64,000 nucleotides of DNA from Limnoglobus roseus (GTDB taxonomy: Bacteria; Planctomycetota; Planctomycetia; Gemmatales; Gemmataceae). Positions 26,151 through 35,447 of the stretch are shown here, piece after piece. The stretch lies in assembly GCF_008254045.1 (NCBI RefSeq), contig NZ_CP042425.1:5890001-5954000 (forward strand), written 5' to 3'. The position numbers and the translations under genes were made by a program. The first letter of the stretch is position 1. Every line of letters starts with the position of its first letter. The notes under the pieces were generated by a model that did no database searches, was not told the origin of the DNA, and saw only the letters and a program-made list of their open reading frames with translations.

Positions 26151-27947
26151 CTAACCCCTTTTCGGCCGCGATTGGATGTCGAACAGGCCGAAGATTTCCC
26201 CCTCGGTCAGTCCGAGCGAGGCGGGCTTGTCTGCTTGGCCGAGCACGTCGTTGAACACTTTCCGCTTCGCGTCCAGCACGCCGGCGATTCGCTTCTCGAT
26301 GGTGTTCTCGGTCAGGAACCGCGTCACCGTGACCGGGTGCCGTTGGCCGACGCGGTGGGCACGGTTAATCGCCTGATCCTCGACGGCCGGGTTCCACCAG
26401 CGGTCGAACAGGAACACGTAGTTCGTGAACTGGAGGTTCAGCCCGACGCTGCCGGTGCCGTAGCTCATGAGGATGACGTGGCTGTCCGGATCGTTCTTGA
26501 AGCGGTCGAGGATCGGCGTCCGCTCCTGTTGCGGGATGCGGCCGTGGTACTGAAGCGGACCGTAGGGTTTCAGGGCGTCGGCGATCACCAACAGCGGTTC
26601 GACCCACTGAGAGAAGATGATCGCCTTCCGGCCGTTCTCGGCGACTTCTTCCATGTCGTGGACCAGTTGTTCGAGCTTCGCGCTCTCGCCGGTGAGCGGG
26701 TCGAAGTTACAAATCTGCTTCAGCCGCATCACGAGTTGGAAGACGTGCTGCACCGTCAGCGTGTCGCCGAGCTCGTTCAGTTGGATGACGCCGTCGTTCT
26801 CCGCCCGGTCGTAGGCCTCCCGCTGGGCCGGCGTCAAATCGACTTCCACGTCCTTGATCATCTTCGGCGGCATGTCCGACTGTACGTCGTCCTTCGTCCG
26901 ACGCAGGATCGTGTCGCTCGTCAGGCCGGGGAGTTGCTTCGGCGGGCAATCGGGCGGTACGCGGCCGGAGTCGATGAACTCGAAGAGGTTCACGAGGTCG
27001 TCTGGGTGGTTCTCGATCGGCGTGCCGGTCATCGCCCAACTGCGACGGCGGTTGATGCTGCACACGATCTGCGCGGTCTTCGACCCGCGGTTTTTGATCC
27101 GCTGGGCCTCGTCCAAGACCACGAGGTCGAAGATCAATTTTGGATCGGCGACGATCTCCCAGTCGCGGGTGAGCGTTTCGTAATTGATGATCTTGAGCGG
27201 GCAGTTCGACACGGTCCACATGCGTCTGCGTTCTTCAGTGTCGCCGCCGAAGCACTCGTGCGGGATGTCGGGTGCCCACAGTTTCAACTCGCGACACCAA
27301 TTGTGAATCAGCGGCTTCGGCGCGACGATCAGGGCATTGTTCAGCAGCCCTTGGTGGAACATGAGCCGCATCGCCAGGATGGCCTGGGCGGTTTTGCCCA
27401 AGCCCATCTCGTCGGCGAGTAAGGCCGAGTGGCGGGGCATCAGGAACGCGATGCCTTCCAATTGGTACGGGAACGGTTCGAACGGCACTTCGAGTTGGCG
27501 GCCGTCGAAAAGCCCATCCAGGGGCGGTTGCAACAAGTACAGTAGGCGGTCTTTGAAGAGAACGTGGTCGGCCGTCGGCCGGGTACGAACGCGGGCGTTC
27601 GGGTCGTCGGCCTTCGCCAGATTCACGACCTGTCGCCCGGCGGGTCGGTCCGGGTGTTCGCGAGCCGGCTTGGCTAACGTCGAATACTCGACCGCCGGCC
27701 GGGGGAACTTCCACCCGTCCGTCTGGACCGTGATCTCTAACTTGCCGATCGGCCGCACCCACGGCGTGTGCGAGAGCAACCGGGCTTCCTTGACGTTGGC
27801 CGTGATCTGCTCGCTGAACTTCGGCACCGGCACCACGTCCGGCGTCAGGTCGAGGTTCACGGGAATCGTTTGAAACGACTCCCCGCCCTCCAGCGCCGGC
27901 AGCGCGAGCGATTGCAACGTCAGCGGTCCGAGTCCTTCAGGCGGCAC
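26151..27947 (-). CDS. SNF2-family DEAD-like helicase/ATPase
   Basis: A 598-residue Swi2/Snf2 ATPase. An unassigned N-terminal region (about 1-165) is followed by motif I DEMGLGKTAQAI, motif II DEAQ (in VVLDEAQRIKN), motif III TGTPIEN and the helicase C-terminal motifs YGTGSVGLNLQ and RAHRVGQRHPV. It is a double-stranded DNA translocase by family; the target complex is unknown. The start is a GTG inside the end of the upstream unknown gene (11-base overlap), so the two are coupled. No methyltransferase, nuclease or other defence gene is adjacent. Confidence 0.9.
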   Translation of the reverse strand: MPPEGLGPLTLQSLALPALEGGESFQTIPVNLDLTPDVVPVPKFSEQITANVKEARLLSHTPWVRPIGKLEITVQTDGWKFPRPAVEYSTLAKPAREHPDRPAGRQVVNLAKADDPNARVRTRPTADHVLFKDRLLYLLQPPLDGLFDGRQLEVPFEPFPYQLEGIAFLMPRHSALLADEMGLGKTAQAILAMRLMFHQGLLNNALIVAPKPLIHNWCRELKLWAPDIPHECFGGDTEERRRMWTVSNCPLKIINYETLTRDWEIVADPKLIFDLVVLDEAQRIKNRGSKTAQIVCSINRRRSWAMTGTPIENHPDDLVNLFEFIDSGRVPPDCPPKQLPGLTSDTILRRTKDDVQSDMPPKMIKDVEVDLTPAQREAYDRAENDGVIQLNELGDTLTVQHVFQLVMRLKQICNFDPLTGESAKLEQLVHDMEEVAENGRKAIIFSQWVEPLLVIADALKPYGPLQYHGRIPQQERTPILDRFKNDPDSHVILMSYGTGSVGLNLQFTNYVFLFDRWWNPAVEDQAINRAHRVGQRHPVTVTRFLTENTIEKRIAGVLDAKRKVFNDVLGQADKPASLGLTEGEIFGLFDIQSRPKRG

Positions 27948-28470
27948 GGCTAGTCACCCCCATCTTGCGGGCTTCCGTGATCGCCTCCCGGACGCGCGTG
28001 AACGGCTCGCTCAGTTCCACGGCTTGATCGACGGCGTCGAGCAACTGCTGGATCCGGGGGCCGTCGTCGGAGAACTTCACCGGGTACAGAATGGGCTGTT
28101 TAGCGCGGGAGTGTTTCAGACTCAGTGCGTCGGCGTGCGTTTTCTTGTCGTTCGGCAGGGCGATCACCGGCACGTCGATCCGCGCCCGCAGCGGCAGCAG
28201 CGCCGCCGTGTCGGCCACGATCAGGCTCGGTTGCGTGGCCGTCTTCTCAATGAGCGTCTTGCCGATCAGGTCGGCGAGGATGTACTCACTGAGTGTGGCC
28301 CCGTAGAGGATTTCCTGCACCCGGTTCGGCTGCACGCTGGTCGTCAGCCGGAATTCGAGCGGCCGACCCCAGGCGTTTGTCACCAGATAGCCGCCGAGGT
28401 AACCGCCCGCTTCCGTCAGGACGGTCAGGAATCCAAGTGTCAAGTTCGTCGGTGTTGCGCGGTCCGTCAC
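27937..28470 (-). CDS. Unknown protein coupled to the SNF2 gene
   Basis: A 177-residue protein starting at a GTG (28470). The N-terminal half has GGYLGGYLVTNAWGRPLEFR, and the middle is predicted mixed alpha/beta (SLIVADTAALLPLRARIDVP). I do not recognise a family. Because it overlaps the helicase start by 11 bases, it probably works with that protein, for example as a small accessory subunit. Confidence 0.75.
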   Translation of the reverse strand: MTDRATPTNLTLGFLTVLTEAGGYLGGYLVTNAWGRPLEFRLTTSVQPNRVQEILYGATLSEYILADLIGKTLIEKTATQPSLIVADTAALLPLRARIDVPVIALPNDKKTHADALSLKHSRAKQPILYPVKFSDDGPRIQQLLDAVDQAVELSEPFTRVREAITEARKMGVTSRAA

Positions 28471-28766
28471 GGTAGTCGATCCCCATAGTCGGCCATCGTG
28501 TTGTTGATGCTACTCGTCTACCATCGGAGGGAGACTGCCCAGACCTTCAGCACCCCTTAGCCTGACAGGGCAGCCGTCTCATTTTTTGTTACGGCAGTCC
28601 GGATCATTTACCCATCTTCACAATCGGCGAGCCTCTACCTAATCATGCCGATCGGATTGGTAGAATATACTGATCCGTGTTGTCAGCATTTGCCGACGAT
28701 GATAGGTTGACCCTAACGGGGCCACTGTTCGCTAACCCAGCCTCGGCTGGATGGATACCTCCTGCA
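28471..28766. other. Divergent intergenic region with structured leader before sulfite reductase
   Basis: No gene is seen in these 296 bases. The region holds a terminator-like hairpin (28531-28587) read on the plus strand, then a TATACT-like -10 element at 28666-28671 without a clear -35. Either the reductase is transcribed from that -10, or from further upstream through the hairpin. Confidence 0.5.
28531..28587 (+). terminator. Intrinsic terminator-like hairpin upstream of sulfite reductase
   Basis: GAGACTGCCC at 28531-28540 pairs with GGGCAG (28568-28573) and TCTC (28577-28580) around a three-base bulge; six T residues follow at 28582-28587. No plus-strand gene precedes it, so it would end either a short leader RNA or an unannotated small RNA. 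Confidence 0.5.
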
Positions 28767-30479
28767 ATGTCGAACGACAACGTACCCAAGCCTTCCCCGG
28801 TCGAAGGCATCAAGACGAGTAGCCGGTTCCTGCGGGGCACACTCGCCGAGGAACTCGTGAGTGGGGCCGACCACTTCTCGAACGAGTCGATGCAATTGCT
28901 GAAGTTCCACGGCAGCTATCAGCAAGAAGACCGGGACGCCCGCAAGAAGCGTGACAAGCCGGCCGGCAGCAAGGCGTACATGTTCATGATCCGGCTCAAA
29001 CTGCCGGGCGGGAAGTTGACGTCGGCGCAGTACCTCGCGATGGACGACATCTGCGGCAAGTTCGCCAACGGCACCCTGCGACTGACGACGCGGCAGAGCA
29101 TTCAGTTCCACGGCATCTTGATGGGGAACCTGAAGAACTCCATCGCCGAGATGAACGCGGCCTTCGTTTCTACACTCGGGGCGTGCGGCGACGTGAACCG
29201 CAACGTCGTCTGTTGCCCGGCACCGACCGGCGACGCGACGCGCGTGCAGATGCAGGAACTCGCCGACAAGGTCGCCGCTCACCTCGCGCCGCGGGCCGGC
29301 GGTGGGTCGTACCACGAAATCTGGCTCAACGGCGAGAAGCAAGAAACCCTTCCCGAACCGGAAGTGGCCGAGCCGATTTACGGCAACATCTACCTGCCAC
29401 GGAAGTTCAAGATCGGCTTCGCCTTGCCGGACGACAATTGCATCGACATCTTGGCGCAGTGCCTCGGCTTCCTCGCCATCCGCGAGAACGGCCAACCGAT
29501 CGGGTACAACATGTACGTCGGCGGCGGGCAGGGGAACTCGAACGCGAAGCCGGACACCTACCCGCTGATCGGGCAAGCGGCGTGCTTCCTGACGCCCGAC
29601 GAAGTCGTCGAGGCGGCCGAGGCGGTTGTGCGGTTGTACCGCGACCACGGCAACCGTTCGGACCGCAAGCGGGCACGGTTCAAGTACGTCGTCCACGATT
29701 GGGGCATCGAGAAGTTCCGCGAGGTGTTCGAGCGCGACTACTGGAAGAAGCCGTTGAAGCCGGTGCGGGAAGCGCAGATCGCGAACGTCGACCTCCACCT
29801 CGGCTGGCACAAGCAGGCCAACGGCAAGTTCTTTCTCGGCATCTCGGTCGAGAACGGTCGTATCAAGGACGAGGGCAACTACCGCCTCCGTAGCGGCTTG
29901 CGGGCCATCGTGAGCAAGTTCGACTGTCTCGTCCGCATCAGCACGCAGCAGGACATTCTGCTCGGCGAAATCGACGGGGCAAACAAGTCCGCCATCGACA
30001 GCCTGTTGAACGAGTACGGCATCCCGAAGCCGGAAAACCTGTCGATGGTTCAGAAGTGGAGCATGGCCTGCCCGGCGATCCCGACGTGCGGCCTCGCGAT
30101 CAGCGAGAGCGAGCGGTCGCTGCCGGGTTTGGTCGATCAGCTCGAACCGATCCTGACGGAACTCGGCCTCGCCGACGAGCAAATCAGCGTGCGGATGACC
30201 GGCTGCCCGAACGGGTGTGCCCGGCCGTTCCAGAGTGAGATCGGCCTCGTGGGCCGGGCCGGGCCGAAGTACACCATGTACATCGGCGGTGATAGTTTTG
30301 GCCGGCGGCTGAACTTCGAGCTGCAAGACAGTGTGCCGATTGATCAGATCCCGGCCAAACTCGGCAACATCTTCAAGGCATTCAAGGCCGAGCGGCAGGA
30401 CGGCGAACTGTTCGGCGACTTCTGCTACCGCTTGGGCCTGAACCGGCTGCAAGAGTTGGTCGGGCCGGTGTTGAAGTAA
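28767..30479 (+). CDS. Sulfite/nitrite reductase hemoprotein (siroheme, 4Fe-4S)
   Basis: A 570-residue cytoplasmic reductase for six-electron reduction of sulfite to sulfide or nitrite to ammonia. The C-terminal cluster motif is complete: Cys-x5-Cys in CPAIPTCGLA and Cys-x3-Cys in GCPNGCARP. Two ferredoxin-like half domains (LRLTTRQSIQFHG and DCLVRISTQQDILLGE) and the siroheme-side Lys/Arg region (YLPRKFKIGFALP) are visible. The ATG at 28767 lacks a good ribosome site. Sulfite is the likelier substrate given its NirA/CysI resemblance and the neighbouring sulfur genes, but nitrite is possible. Confidence 0.9.
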   Translation: MSNDNVPKPSPVEGIKTSSRFLRGTLAEELVSGADHFSNESMQLLKFHGSYQQEDRDARKKRDKPAGSKAYMFMIRLKLPGGKLTSAQYLAMDDICGKFANGTLRLTTRQSIQFHGILMGNLKNSIAEMNAAFVSTLGACGDVNRNVVCCPAPTGDATRVQMQELADKVAAHLAPRAGGGSYHEIWLNGEKQETLPEPEVAEPIYGNIYLPRKFKIGFALPDDNCIDILAQCLGFLAIRENGQPIGYNMYVGGGQGNSNAKPDTYPLIGQAACFLTPDEVVEAAEAVVRLYRDHGNRSDRKRARFKYVVHDWGIEKFREVFERDYWKKPLKPVREAQIANVDLHLGWHKQANGKFFLGISVENGRIKDEGNYRLRSGLRAIVSKFDCLVRISTQQDILLGEIDGANKSAIDSLLNEYGIPKPENLSMVQKWSMACPAIPTCGLAISESERSLPGLVDQLEPILTELGLADEQISVRMTGCPNGCARPFQSEIGLVGRAGPKYTMYIGGDSFGRRLNFELQDSVPIDQIPAKLGNIFKAFKAERQDGELFGDFCYRLGLNRLQELVGPVLK

Positions 30480-30486
30480 CAAAACG

Positions 30487-30520
30487 CGAAAGCCCCGGCA
30501 CCATCGTGCCGAGGCTTTCG
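30487..30520. terminator. Hairpin after the sulfite reductase gene
   Basis: CGAAAGCC-C-CGGCAC pairs with GTGCCG-A-GGCTTTCG (14 pairs, one mismatch, four-base loop), starting seven bases after the stop. No T-run follows. Confidence 0.6.
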
Positions 30521-30530
30521 GCTACCCACT

Positions 30531-31310
30531 ATGGACCTCTCGCCACTTCAAAAGCAGTTGAAACAGCGCCTGGACGCACTCGCGGCGGCGGGAATCGAAT
30601 TCCTGCCGGCGATCGCGCCCACTCCCATTCGCCTCGAACAAAACCCGTTTGCCACGACCGAACCTGTTTCGACCTCACTGTTCGACGATGTCACGACGGC
30701 CTCCGTTGGCGTCGATGATACGCGGCGGCAACTCACGATGTTGGCCGACGAGATTCGCGGGTGCAAGAAGTGCCCGGAACTCTTCGCCACCCGCACGCAG
30801 ACGGTCTTCGGCGTCGGGCCGGATCGTCCCGATATTTGCTTCATCGGGGAAGCCCCCGGTGCGGACGAGGACCGACAGGGCGAGCCGTTCGTCGGCAAGG
30901 CCGGGCAACTACTCAACCGCATCATCACCGCGGCCGGGTTGAAGCGGGAAGAGATCTACATCTGCAACGTGCTGAAGTGCCGGCCGCCGAACAACCGCAC
31001 GCCGGCGGTTGACGAGTGCAAGAACTGCCGGCCGTATCTCGACCGGCAACTCGAGCTGTTGCAGCCGAAGGTGATTCTCTGCCTGGGCAACGTGCCGACG
31101 AAGAACCTGCTCAACACCGCGACCGGCATCACGAGGATGCGGGGGCAGGTCTACAAGTACAACGGCGTGCCGGTGGTCTGCACGTACCACCCATCGTACA
31201 TCATGCGGCTGGAAGGGCAGGGGGAAGCGGAACGGAAGGCGAAGCTCGAATGCTGGGAGGACATGAAACTCATGCTCAAGCAAATCGGCCGCGAGGTGCC
31301 GAAGAAGTAA
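30531..31310 (+). CDS. Family 4-type uracil-DNA glycosylase (Fe-S)
   Basis: A 259-residue base-excision enzyme that removes uracil from DNA. A variable N-terminal extension (about 1-70) precedes the catalytic fold. Motif A is GEAPGADEDRQGEPFVGKAG, the middle motif is NVLKCRPPNNRTP and the catalytic His lies in CTYHPSYIMR. Four Cys in CKKC, CRPP and the DECKNCRPY region fit the 4Fe-4S cluster of families 4 and 5. Starts ten bases after the terminator hairpin of the reductase gene. It is convergent with the kinase gene, three bases apart. Confidence 0.9.
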   Translation: MDLSPLQKQLKQRLDALAAAGIEFLPAIAPTPIRLEQNPFATTEPVSTSLFDDVTTASVGVDDTRRQLTMLADEIRGCKKCPELFATRTQTVFGVGPDRPDICFIGEAPGADEDRQGEPFVGKAGQLLNRIITAAGLKREEIYICNVLKCRPPNNRTPAVDECKNCRPYLDRQLELLQPKVILCLGNVPTKNLLNTATGITRMRGQVYKYNGVPVVCTYHPSYIMRLEGQGEAERKAKLECWEDMKLMLKQIGREVPKK

Positions 31311-31313
31311 CGG

Positions 31314-32810
31314 CTACTCGGCCTCCCCCTCTTCGTCGTGGTTCTCTCCGTCCACGTTCAAGCGGTCGCGGATGGCGGCCGAGAGTTGCTTCATCGTCAC
31401 CGGCCGCACGAACACGACGCCGTTGCGGTGTTCCCGAACGCTCGATGCGAAGCCCTTCTGGTCTTCGTTGAAGATCAAGACGGCCGCGAAGTCTAGGTGC
31501 AACAAGTCCGCCTCGCGCAACACCTTCTCGTAAGACTCGATCCCCTCGCGGCCGACGGTTCCCACGTCGATAATCAGGGCGTGGTAGGGTTGTTGCTTGA
31601 AGCGGGTGAGGGCCTGGCTCGGGTCGATCGAGATGAGGACGCGGAAACCGAGCTTCTTGAATTGCTGGCGGAAGACGTCCTGCAACTTCTGGTGGTCTTC
31701 CGCGATGAAGATCGTCAGCGGCCCGCTCGCCTGGTGCGAACGGGTTCCCGCCGACCCACCCTTCAGCTCGGCCTCGACGGTCTTGACCCCCTCGTGCATC
31801 ATCGCTGGGGTTTGATATCGGGCGCTCGGCTCGAAGGCGCACATCCGCAGGATCAGGCTGATGACGTTGCCGGGCAGGTCGTACTCGATGCCGAGTTTGC
31901 GGATCGTGTCGTCGAGTTCGTACCGAGTCCGCATCTGCATCACCTGCTTGTCGCGGGTCCGCGGCAACAGTGCGTGACCGGTCATAATCTCGAACAGGAC
32001 GATGCCGAGGAAGTAAATGTCGCTGCGGGGGTCGCCCTTCTTGCTGCCGGTGAGCTTTTCCAGGCCCGCGTAATCGACCGTGCGATCGACTTCGTCGTCG
32101 CCGTGGCCCGGTTCCTTGCTGGTCATCAGGGCCGCACCCTGACTAATTTCCGCCAACCCGAAGTCCACGAGCTTCGCGATCTTGTCAGTGGAAATAAGGA
32201 TGTTCGTCGGCTTGATGTCGCGGTGCGTCAGCCCGCGGGTCTGGGCGTAGGCGAGGCCGGCGGCGCACTCCTCAATGACGTGCAGGGCCTCGGCCGGTTC
32301 CAACTTTTTGCGGATCGAGAGGATGTCGCGGAGGTTGCCCCCCTCGACGAATTCCATGACGATGAAGTACTGGCCTGTCGTCTGGTCCTTGCTCACGGCG
32401 AGGATTTGCACGATGTTCGGGTGCTGCATCGTCTGACCGATGCGGCCTTCCCGCTCGAACATTTCCACCCGCTTCTTGTCTTCGGTCCACCGCCGCCGCA
32501 GAACCTTCACGGCCACGATCTGCCCGGTTCGCGGGTCGTCGCCACGGTAGACGCGGCCGAAGCTGCCGGACGCGATCTTGTACAGCAACCGGAAGCCGCC
32601 CAGGATGTAGCCGTCCATGTCGCCCTTGACGAGCTTCGAGCTTTGGAAGGGCGTGATGAGGCCCTTGCGCTCCAGGAGCTTCGCCATGTCCACCGGCGGC
32701 CGCGTGCGGTCTTCGAGTTCGTAGAGGCACTCCTTGGCCGCGTTGTCATCGACGATGCCGACGCGGACGACGAGTTGCGCGAATTCGGCGGCATCGGTTG
32801 GCGCGGACAT
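31314..32810 (-). CDS. Ser/Thr kinase fused to a degenerate receiver domain
   Basis: A 498-residue protein. Residues 1-70 form a small helical region common before planctomycete kinases. The kinase (about 73-345) has GSFGRVYRG, Lys102, HRDIKPTN (197-204) and DFG (216-218). The usual APE in the activation segment is replaced by GLE. Residues about 366-485 are a CheY-like fold: acidic pair Glu371/Asp372 and Asp415 are present, but the switch Thr is replaced (LIFNED) and the conserved Lys is Arg469 (VFVRPVT). The receiver is therefore probably not phosphorylated normally and may act as a binding module. GGAG precedes the ATG at 32810. Confidence 0.9.
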   Translation of the reverse strand: MSAPTDAAEFAQLVVRVGIVDDNAAKECLYELEDRTRPPVDMAKLLERKGLITPFQSSKLVKGDMDGYILGGFRLLYKIASGSFGRVYRGDDPRTGQIVAVKVLRRRWTEDKKRVEMFEREGRIGQTMQHPNIVQILAVSKDQTTGQYFIVMEFVEGGNLRDILSIRKKLEPAEALHVIEECAAGLAYAQTRGLTHRDIKPTNILISTDKIAKLVDFGLAEISQGAALMTSKEPGHGDDEVDRTVDYAGLEKLTGSKKGDPRSDIYFLGIVLFEIMTGHALLPRTRDKQVMQMRTRYELDDTIRKLGIEYDLPGNVISLILRMCAFEPSARYQTPAMMHEGVKTVEAELKGGSAGTRSHQASGPLTIFIAEDHQKLQDVFRQQFKKLGFRVLISIDPSQALTRFKQQPYHALIIDVGTVGREGIESYEKVLREADLLHLDFAAVLIFNEDQKGFASSVREHRNGVVFVRPVTMKQLSAAIRDRLNVDGENHDEEGEAE

Positions 32811-33035
32811 TCCAAACTCCACTCGCGGCAGCCAGGATCGGGGTTTGCACAACCATCATAATTTAGCAGGTTCGCACCCCGACGCAATCAGAGGTGGGTA
32901 CCAAATAGCCGCGTCTGGTAACGGTACGACCGGCAGATGCGGCAGATCGGGACTGGGTTCCGGTTGACTCCCTTAAGGTCCGACGTTATTCCCCGGCCAC
33001 TTGTTACTCGGACGGACCAGTGCGGAGAGCGGCCC

Positions 33036-33920
33036 ATGCCACGGCGAGTCCTAAATTTCGTGCTTTTCGCCGTCGGCCTGAGCCTGAGCGGCTGTACCGG
33101 CGCCTGGGACAAAATGAGCAGCCGGAAGTTTCGCGACCACCCGTATGACGTGATGTTCGACCGCCGCGACCCGCTGACGGTCATGCGGACCAGTCCCGAA
33201 GGCGACGACCGTGCGGGGGCTATGAAGAAGCTGAAGGAGCCGGCTGCCAACGGGCGTTCGGCCGACGAACAAGAGGAAGCGTTGAAATTGCTGACCGACG
33301 CGGCCATCAATGACCCAAGCCCGGTTGTTCGCGTGGCCGCTATCGACGCCCTCGGCCGGTTCCAGGACGTGCGGGCGGTCAAGAGTCTGACCGCCGCGTA
33401 CTACCAGTCGGGCGGGACATCTGCTCCCAAAACGGACGCCCCTCTTACGGGGTTGCAACTGACGTCCGGCGGCCGCGAACTCGGTTCCATGGACCGATCG
33501 GCGTCGCTGTCCGGACCGTCCGGTTTCGCCCCGGACGTGGCCAGTGTCATCCGCAGTCGAGCGGTGGAAGCCCTGGCAAACACGGGCAAGCCGGAAGCCG
33601 TCGGGCTTCTCACGCAGGTGGCGGCGGGCACGGAAAAGACCGGCGGGGGCGACCGCGACACCCGCCTCGCGGCCGTCCGCGGCCTCAAACAACTGCGAAC
33701 GCCGGAATCGGTCGCGGCCCTCTCAGGCGTGCTGACGGCCGAGAAGACCCGCGACCCGGCGTTGGCGGACCGCGCTCACGAGGGGTTGGTCAACCTCACG
33801 GGGCAATCGCTGCCGAACGACCCGCAGAAGTGGGACGCGGTCGTGAAGAGCGGTCAGGCCGCCGTCGTGCCGGCCCCGAACGCGGTTCAGCAGGCCGGTG
33901 CGTGGATTTTCGGGAACTGA
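33036..33920 (+). CDS. HEAT-repeat lipoprotein
   Basis: A 294-residue exported protein. The lipobox LSLSGC places the modified Cys at about residue 19. HEAT-like repeats follow (SPVVRVAAIDALGRFQDVRA, TRLAAVRGLKQLRTPESVAA), interrupted by a Ser/Gly-rich loop. It probably serves as an envelope scaffold; no enzymatic motif is seen. GGAG lies about ten bases before the ATG at 33036. The stop is one base from the convergent membrane-protein stop. Confidence 0.75.
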   Translation: MPRRVLNFVLFAVGLSLSGCTGAWDKMSSRKFRDHPYDVMFDRRDPLTVMRTSPEGDDRAGAMKKLKEPAANGRSADEQEEALKLLTDAAINDPSPVVRVAAIDALGRFQDVRAVKSLTAAYYQSGGTSAPKTDAPLTGLQLTSGGRELGSMDRSASLSGPSGFAPDVASVIRSRAVEALANTGKPEAVGLLTQVAAGTEKTGGGDRDTRLAAVRGLKQLRTPESVAALSGVLTAEKTRDPALADRAHEGLVNLTGQSLPNDPQKWDAVVKSGQAAVVPAPNAVQQAGAWIFGN

Positions 33921-33921
33921 T

Positions 33922-35325
33922 TTACGGGGCGGTCCGCTGGAACACGGTGCTGATGTCGTCCTCGAAGATCAGCCTCCAGCGGTCCGACTGTTCGCGAAGA
34001 GTCGTTTCGAACAACCGCCCCTTCTGGGCCAGCACGACATTGGCGACCCGCAGGTCGGGGTCGGTCTTCCAGCCGTCTTCGACGGACCACGTCTGATAGG
34101 ACTGCGTCATTCGCTCGTTGCCGTAGAGGTTGGTCCGCCCGTCGAACGAGACGGGGTACTCCGGCAGTTCCCACGCGAGATACCCGCCCCAGTCGAAGTC
34201 GTTGAAGATCGGCCCCGGCGGCCGCGTCTCGCGGAGGAACGCGGCGGCGTGAACGGGGTACTTCTTCGCGTGGGCCGCGGCATAATCGGTGTCGGCGAGC
34301 AGACCGACGGAGTTCAGGATTCGCAACAGCAAGAACGCCGCGAACACGATGCCGACAATGGTTCGCGTCCGGGGCCGAGGGACGGACTCTTCACCCGCGT
34401 CGCGAATGACGGCGGCTGCGGCGAGGGCACCGAACCACAGGTCGCGGTACATCCGGCTGGCGAGGAACGCCCCGGCGAGCAGCAGACCCAATTCGAACCC
34501 ATCGACCGGCCGGCGGCCGAACCACTTCACCACCGCCCACACAATCAATGACGCAACGGCCACCGTCCATCGGCTCGCGAGATCGGGGGCCGATAACTCC
34601 TGCACGAGCGACCGCGGTGCGGCTTGCGTGGCGTATTCCCAGATGACCTCGAAGAGATGGACGTGGTACGGGTTGGCAATCGTGGCCAACACGGTGCCAA
34701 CGAGCAGCACGGATAACTGCCGCCGACTCGCCTGCCCGGGGAAGAGGCACGCCAGACCGAGGACTCCCCAACCGAGGACGTACTGAATGTGCAGGTTCGC
34801 CCAGAGCGCGAACAGCGGAATCAGCCACCACGCGCGGCGGGCAGGCATTCCGTCGCGGAGAGCAATGGTTGCCCACAGGGTCATCGTGGTGAACGCAATC
34901 GTGACGTGCCACGGCCGTTCCGGGGCCATTGGCATGACGAGGACGACGACGCCCGCCGCCACCATCAGCCCCGTCGGCGTTAGCCCGGACCGACGGAAGA
35001 TGAAGGCGAAGACCGCGCCCGTGGACCCGGCCGCGAGGAGCGTGCGGAACCACATGATGCCGGTGACGCCGCCGACGGCGTGAACCTGATAGATGGCCCA
35101 TTCATAGAGCCAACTGTACGCCCGCCAGGGGACGTTCTCGTCTTGACCAATGCGCGAGATCGGGTCGGTTTGCGGGACCGTGCCGGTGTCCGCGATGAAC
35201 TTCCCGATGCGGAGGTGCCACCACGTGTCGTGCTCGACGGTCGGAATCAGCGTGTTCGCGGCCGGGAGTGCCGCCAGAAGGAACACGACGAGGTAAGGCC
35301 ACCACTGTTGCCGCCGAGACGCCAT
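33922..35325 (-). CDS. Multi-spanning membrane protein, glycosyltransferase-like
   Basis: A 467-residue membrane protein with ten or more hydrophobic segments and a soluble C-terminal part (about 370-467). The first loop HDTWWHLRIGKFIADTG and the overall layout resemble the GT-C membrane glycosyltransferase superfamily, but I do not see a defining motif. The C-terminus includes PIFNDFDWGGYLAWELPEYP, seen in similar planctomycete proteins. Function is not assigned. A short hairpin (CATACC/GGTATG) covers the start codon region. Confidence 0.65.
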   Translation of the reverse strand: MASRRQQWWPYLVVFLLAALPAANTLIPTVEHDTWWHLRIGKFIADTGTVPQTDPISRIGQDENVPWRAYSWLYEWAIYQVHAVGGVTGIMWFRTLLAAGSTGAVFAFIFRRSGLTPTGLMVAAGVVVLVMPMAPERPWHVTIAFTTMTLWATIALRDGMPARRAWWLIPLFALWANLHIQYVLGWGVLGLACLFPGQASRRQLSVLLVGTVLATIANPYHVHLFEVIWEYATQAAPRSLVQELSAPDLASRWTVAVASLIVWAVVKWFGRRPVDGFELGLLLAGAFLASRMYRDLWFGALAAAAVIRDAGEESVPRPRTRTIVGIVFAAFLLLRILNSVGLLADTDYAAAHAKKYPVHAAAFLRETRPPGPIFNDFDWGGYLAWELPEYPVSFDGRTNLYGNERMTQSYQTWSVEDGWKTDPDLRVANVVLAQKGRLFETTLREQSDRWRLIFEDDISTVFQRTAP

Positions 35326-35447
35326 ACCGGAGGGTATGCCGCGGAACGGCCCCTGTCAAACTTCGAACCGGATGCTTGCTTCCGCCGGTCGAAACAACCA
35401 TAATCACTCCCAACCCCGCCCCACTTCCTTTTCACAGGATCATCCTC

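Noticed and set aside
28713..30482. A 589-codon antisense open frame across sulfite reductase
   Set aside because: It is Arg/Val/His-rich translation of the opposite strand; the plus-strand gene has all siroheme and Fe-S motifs.
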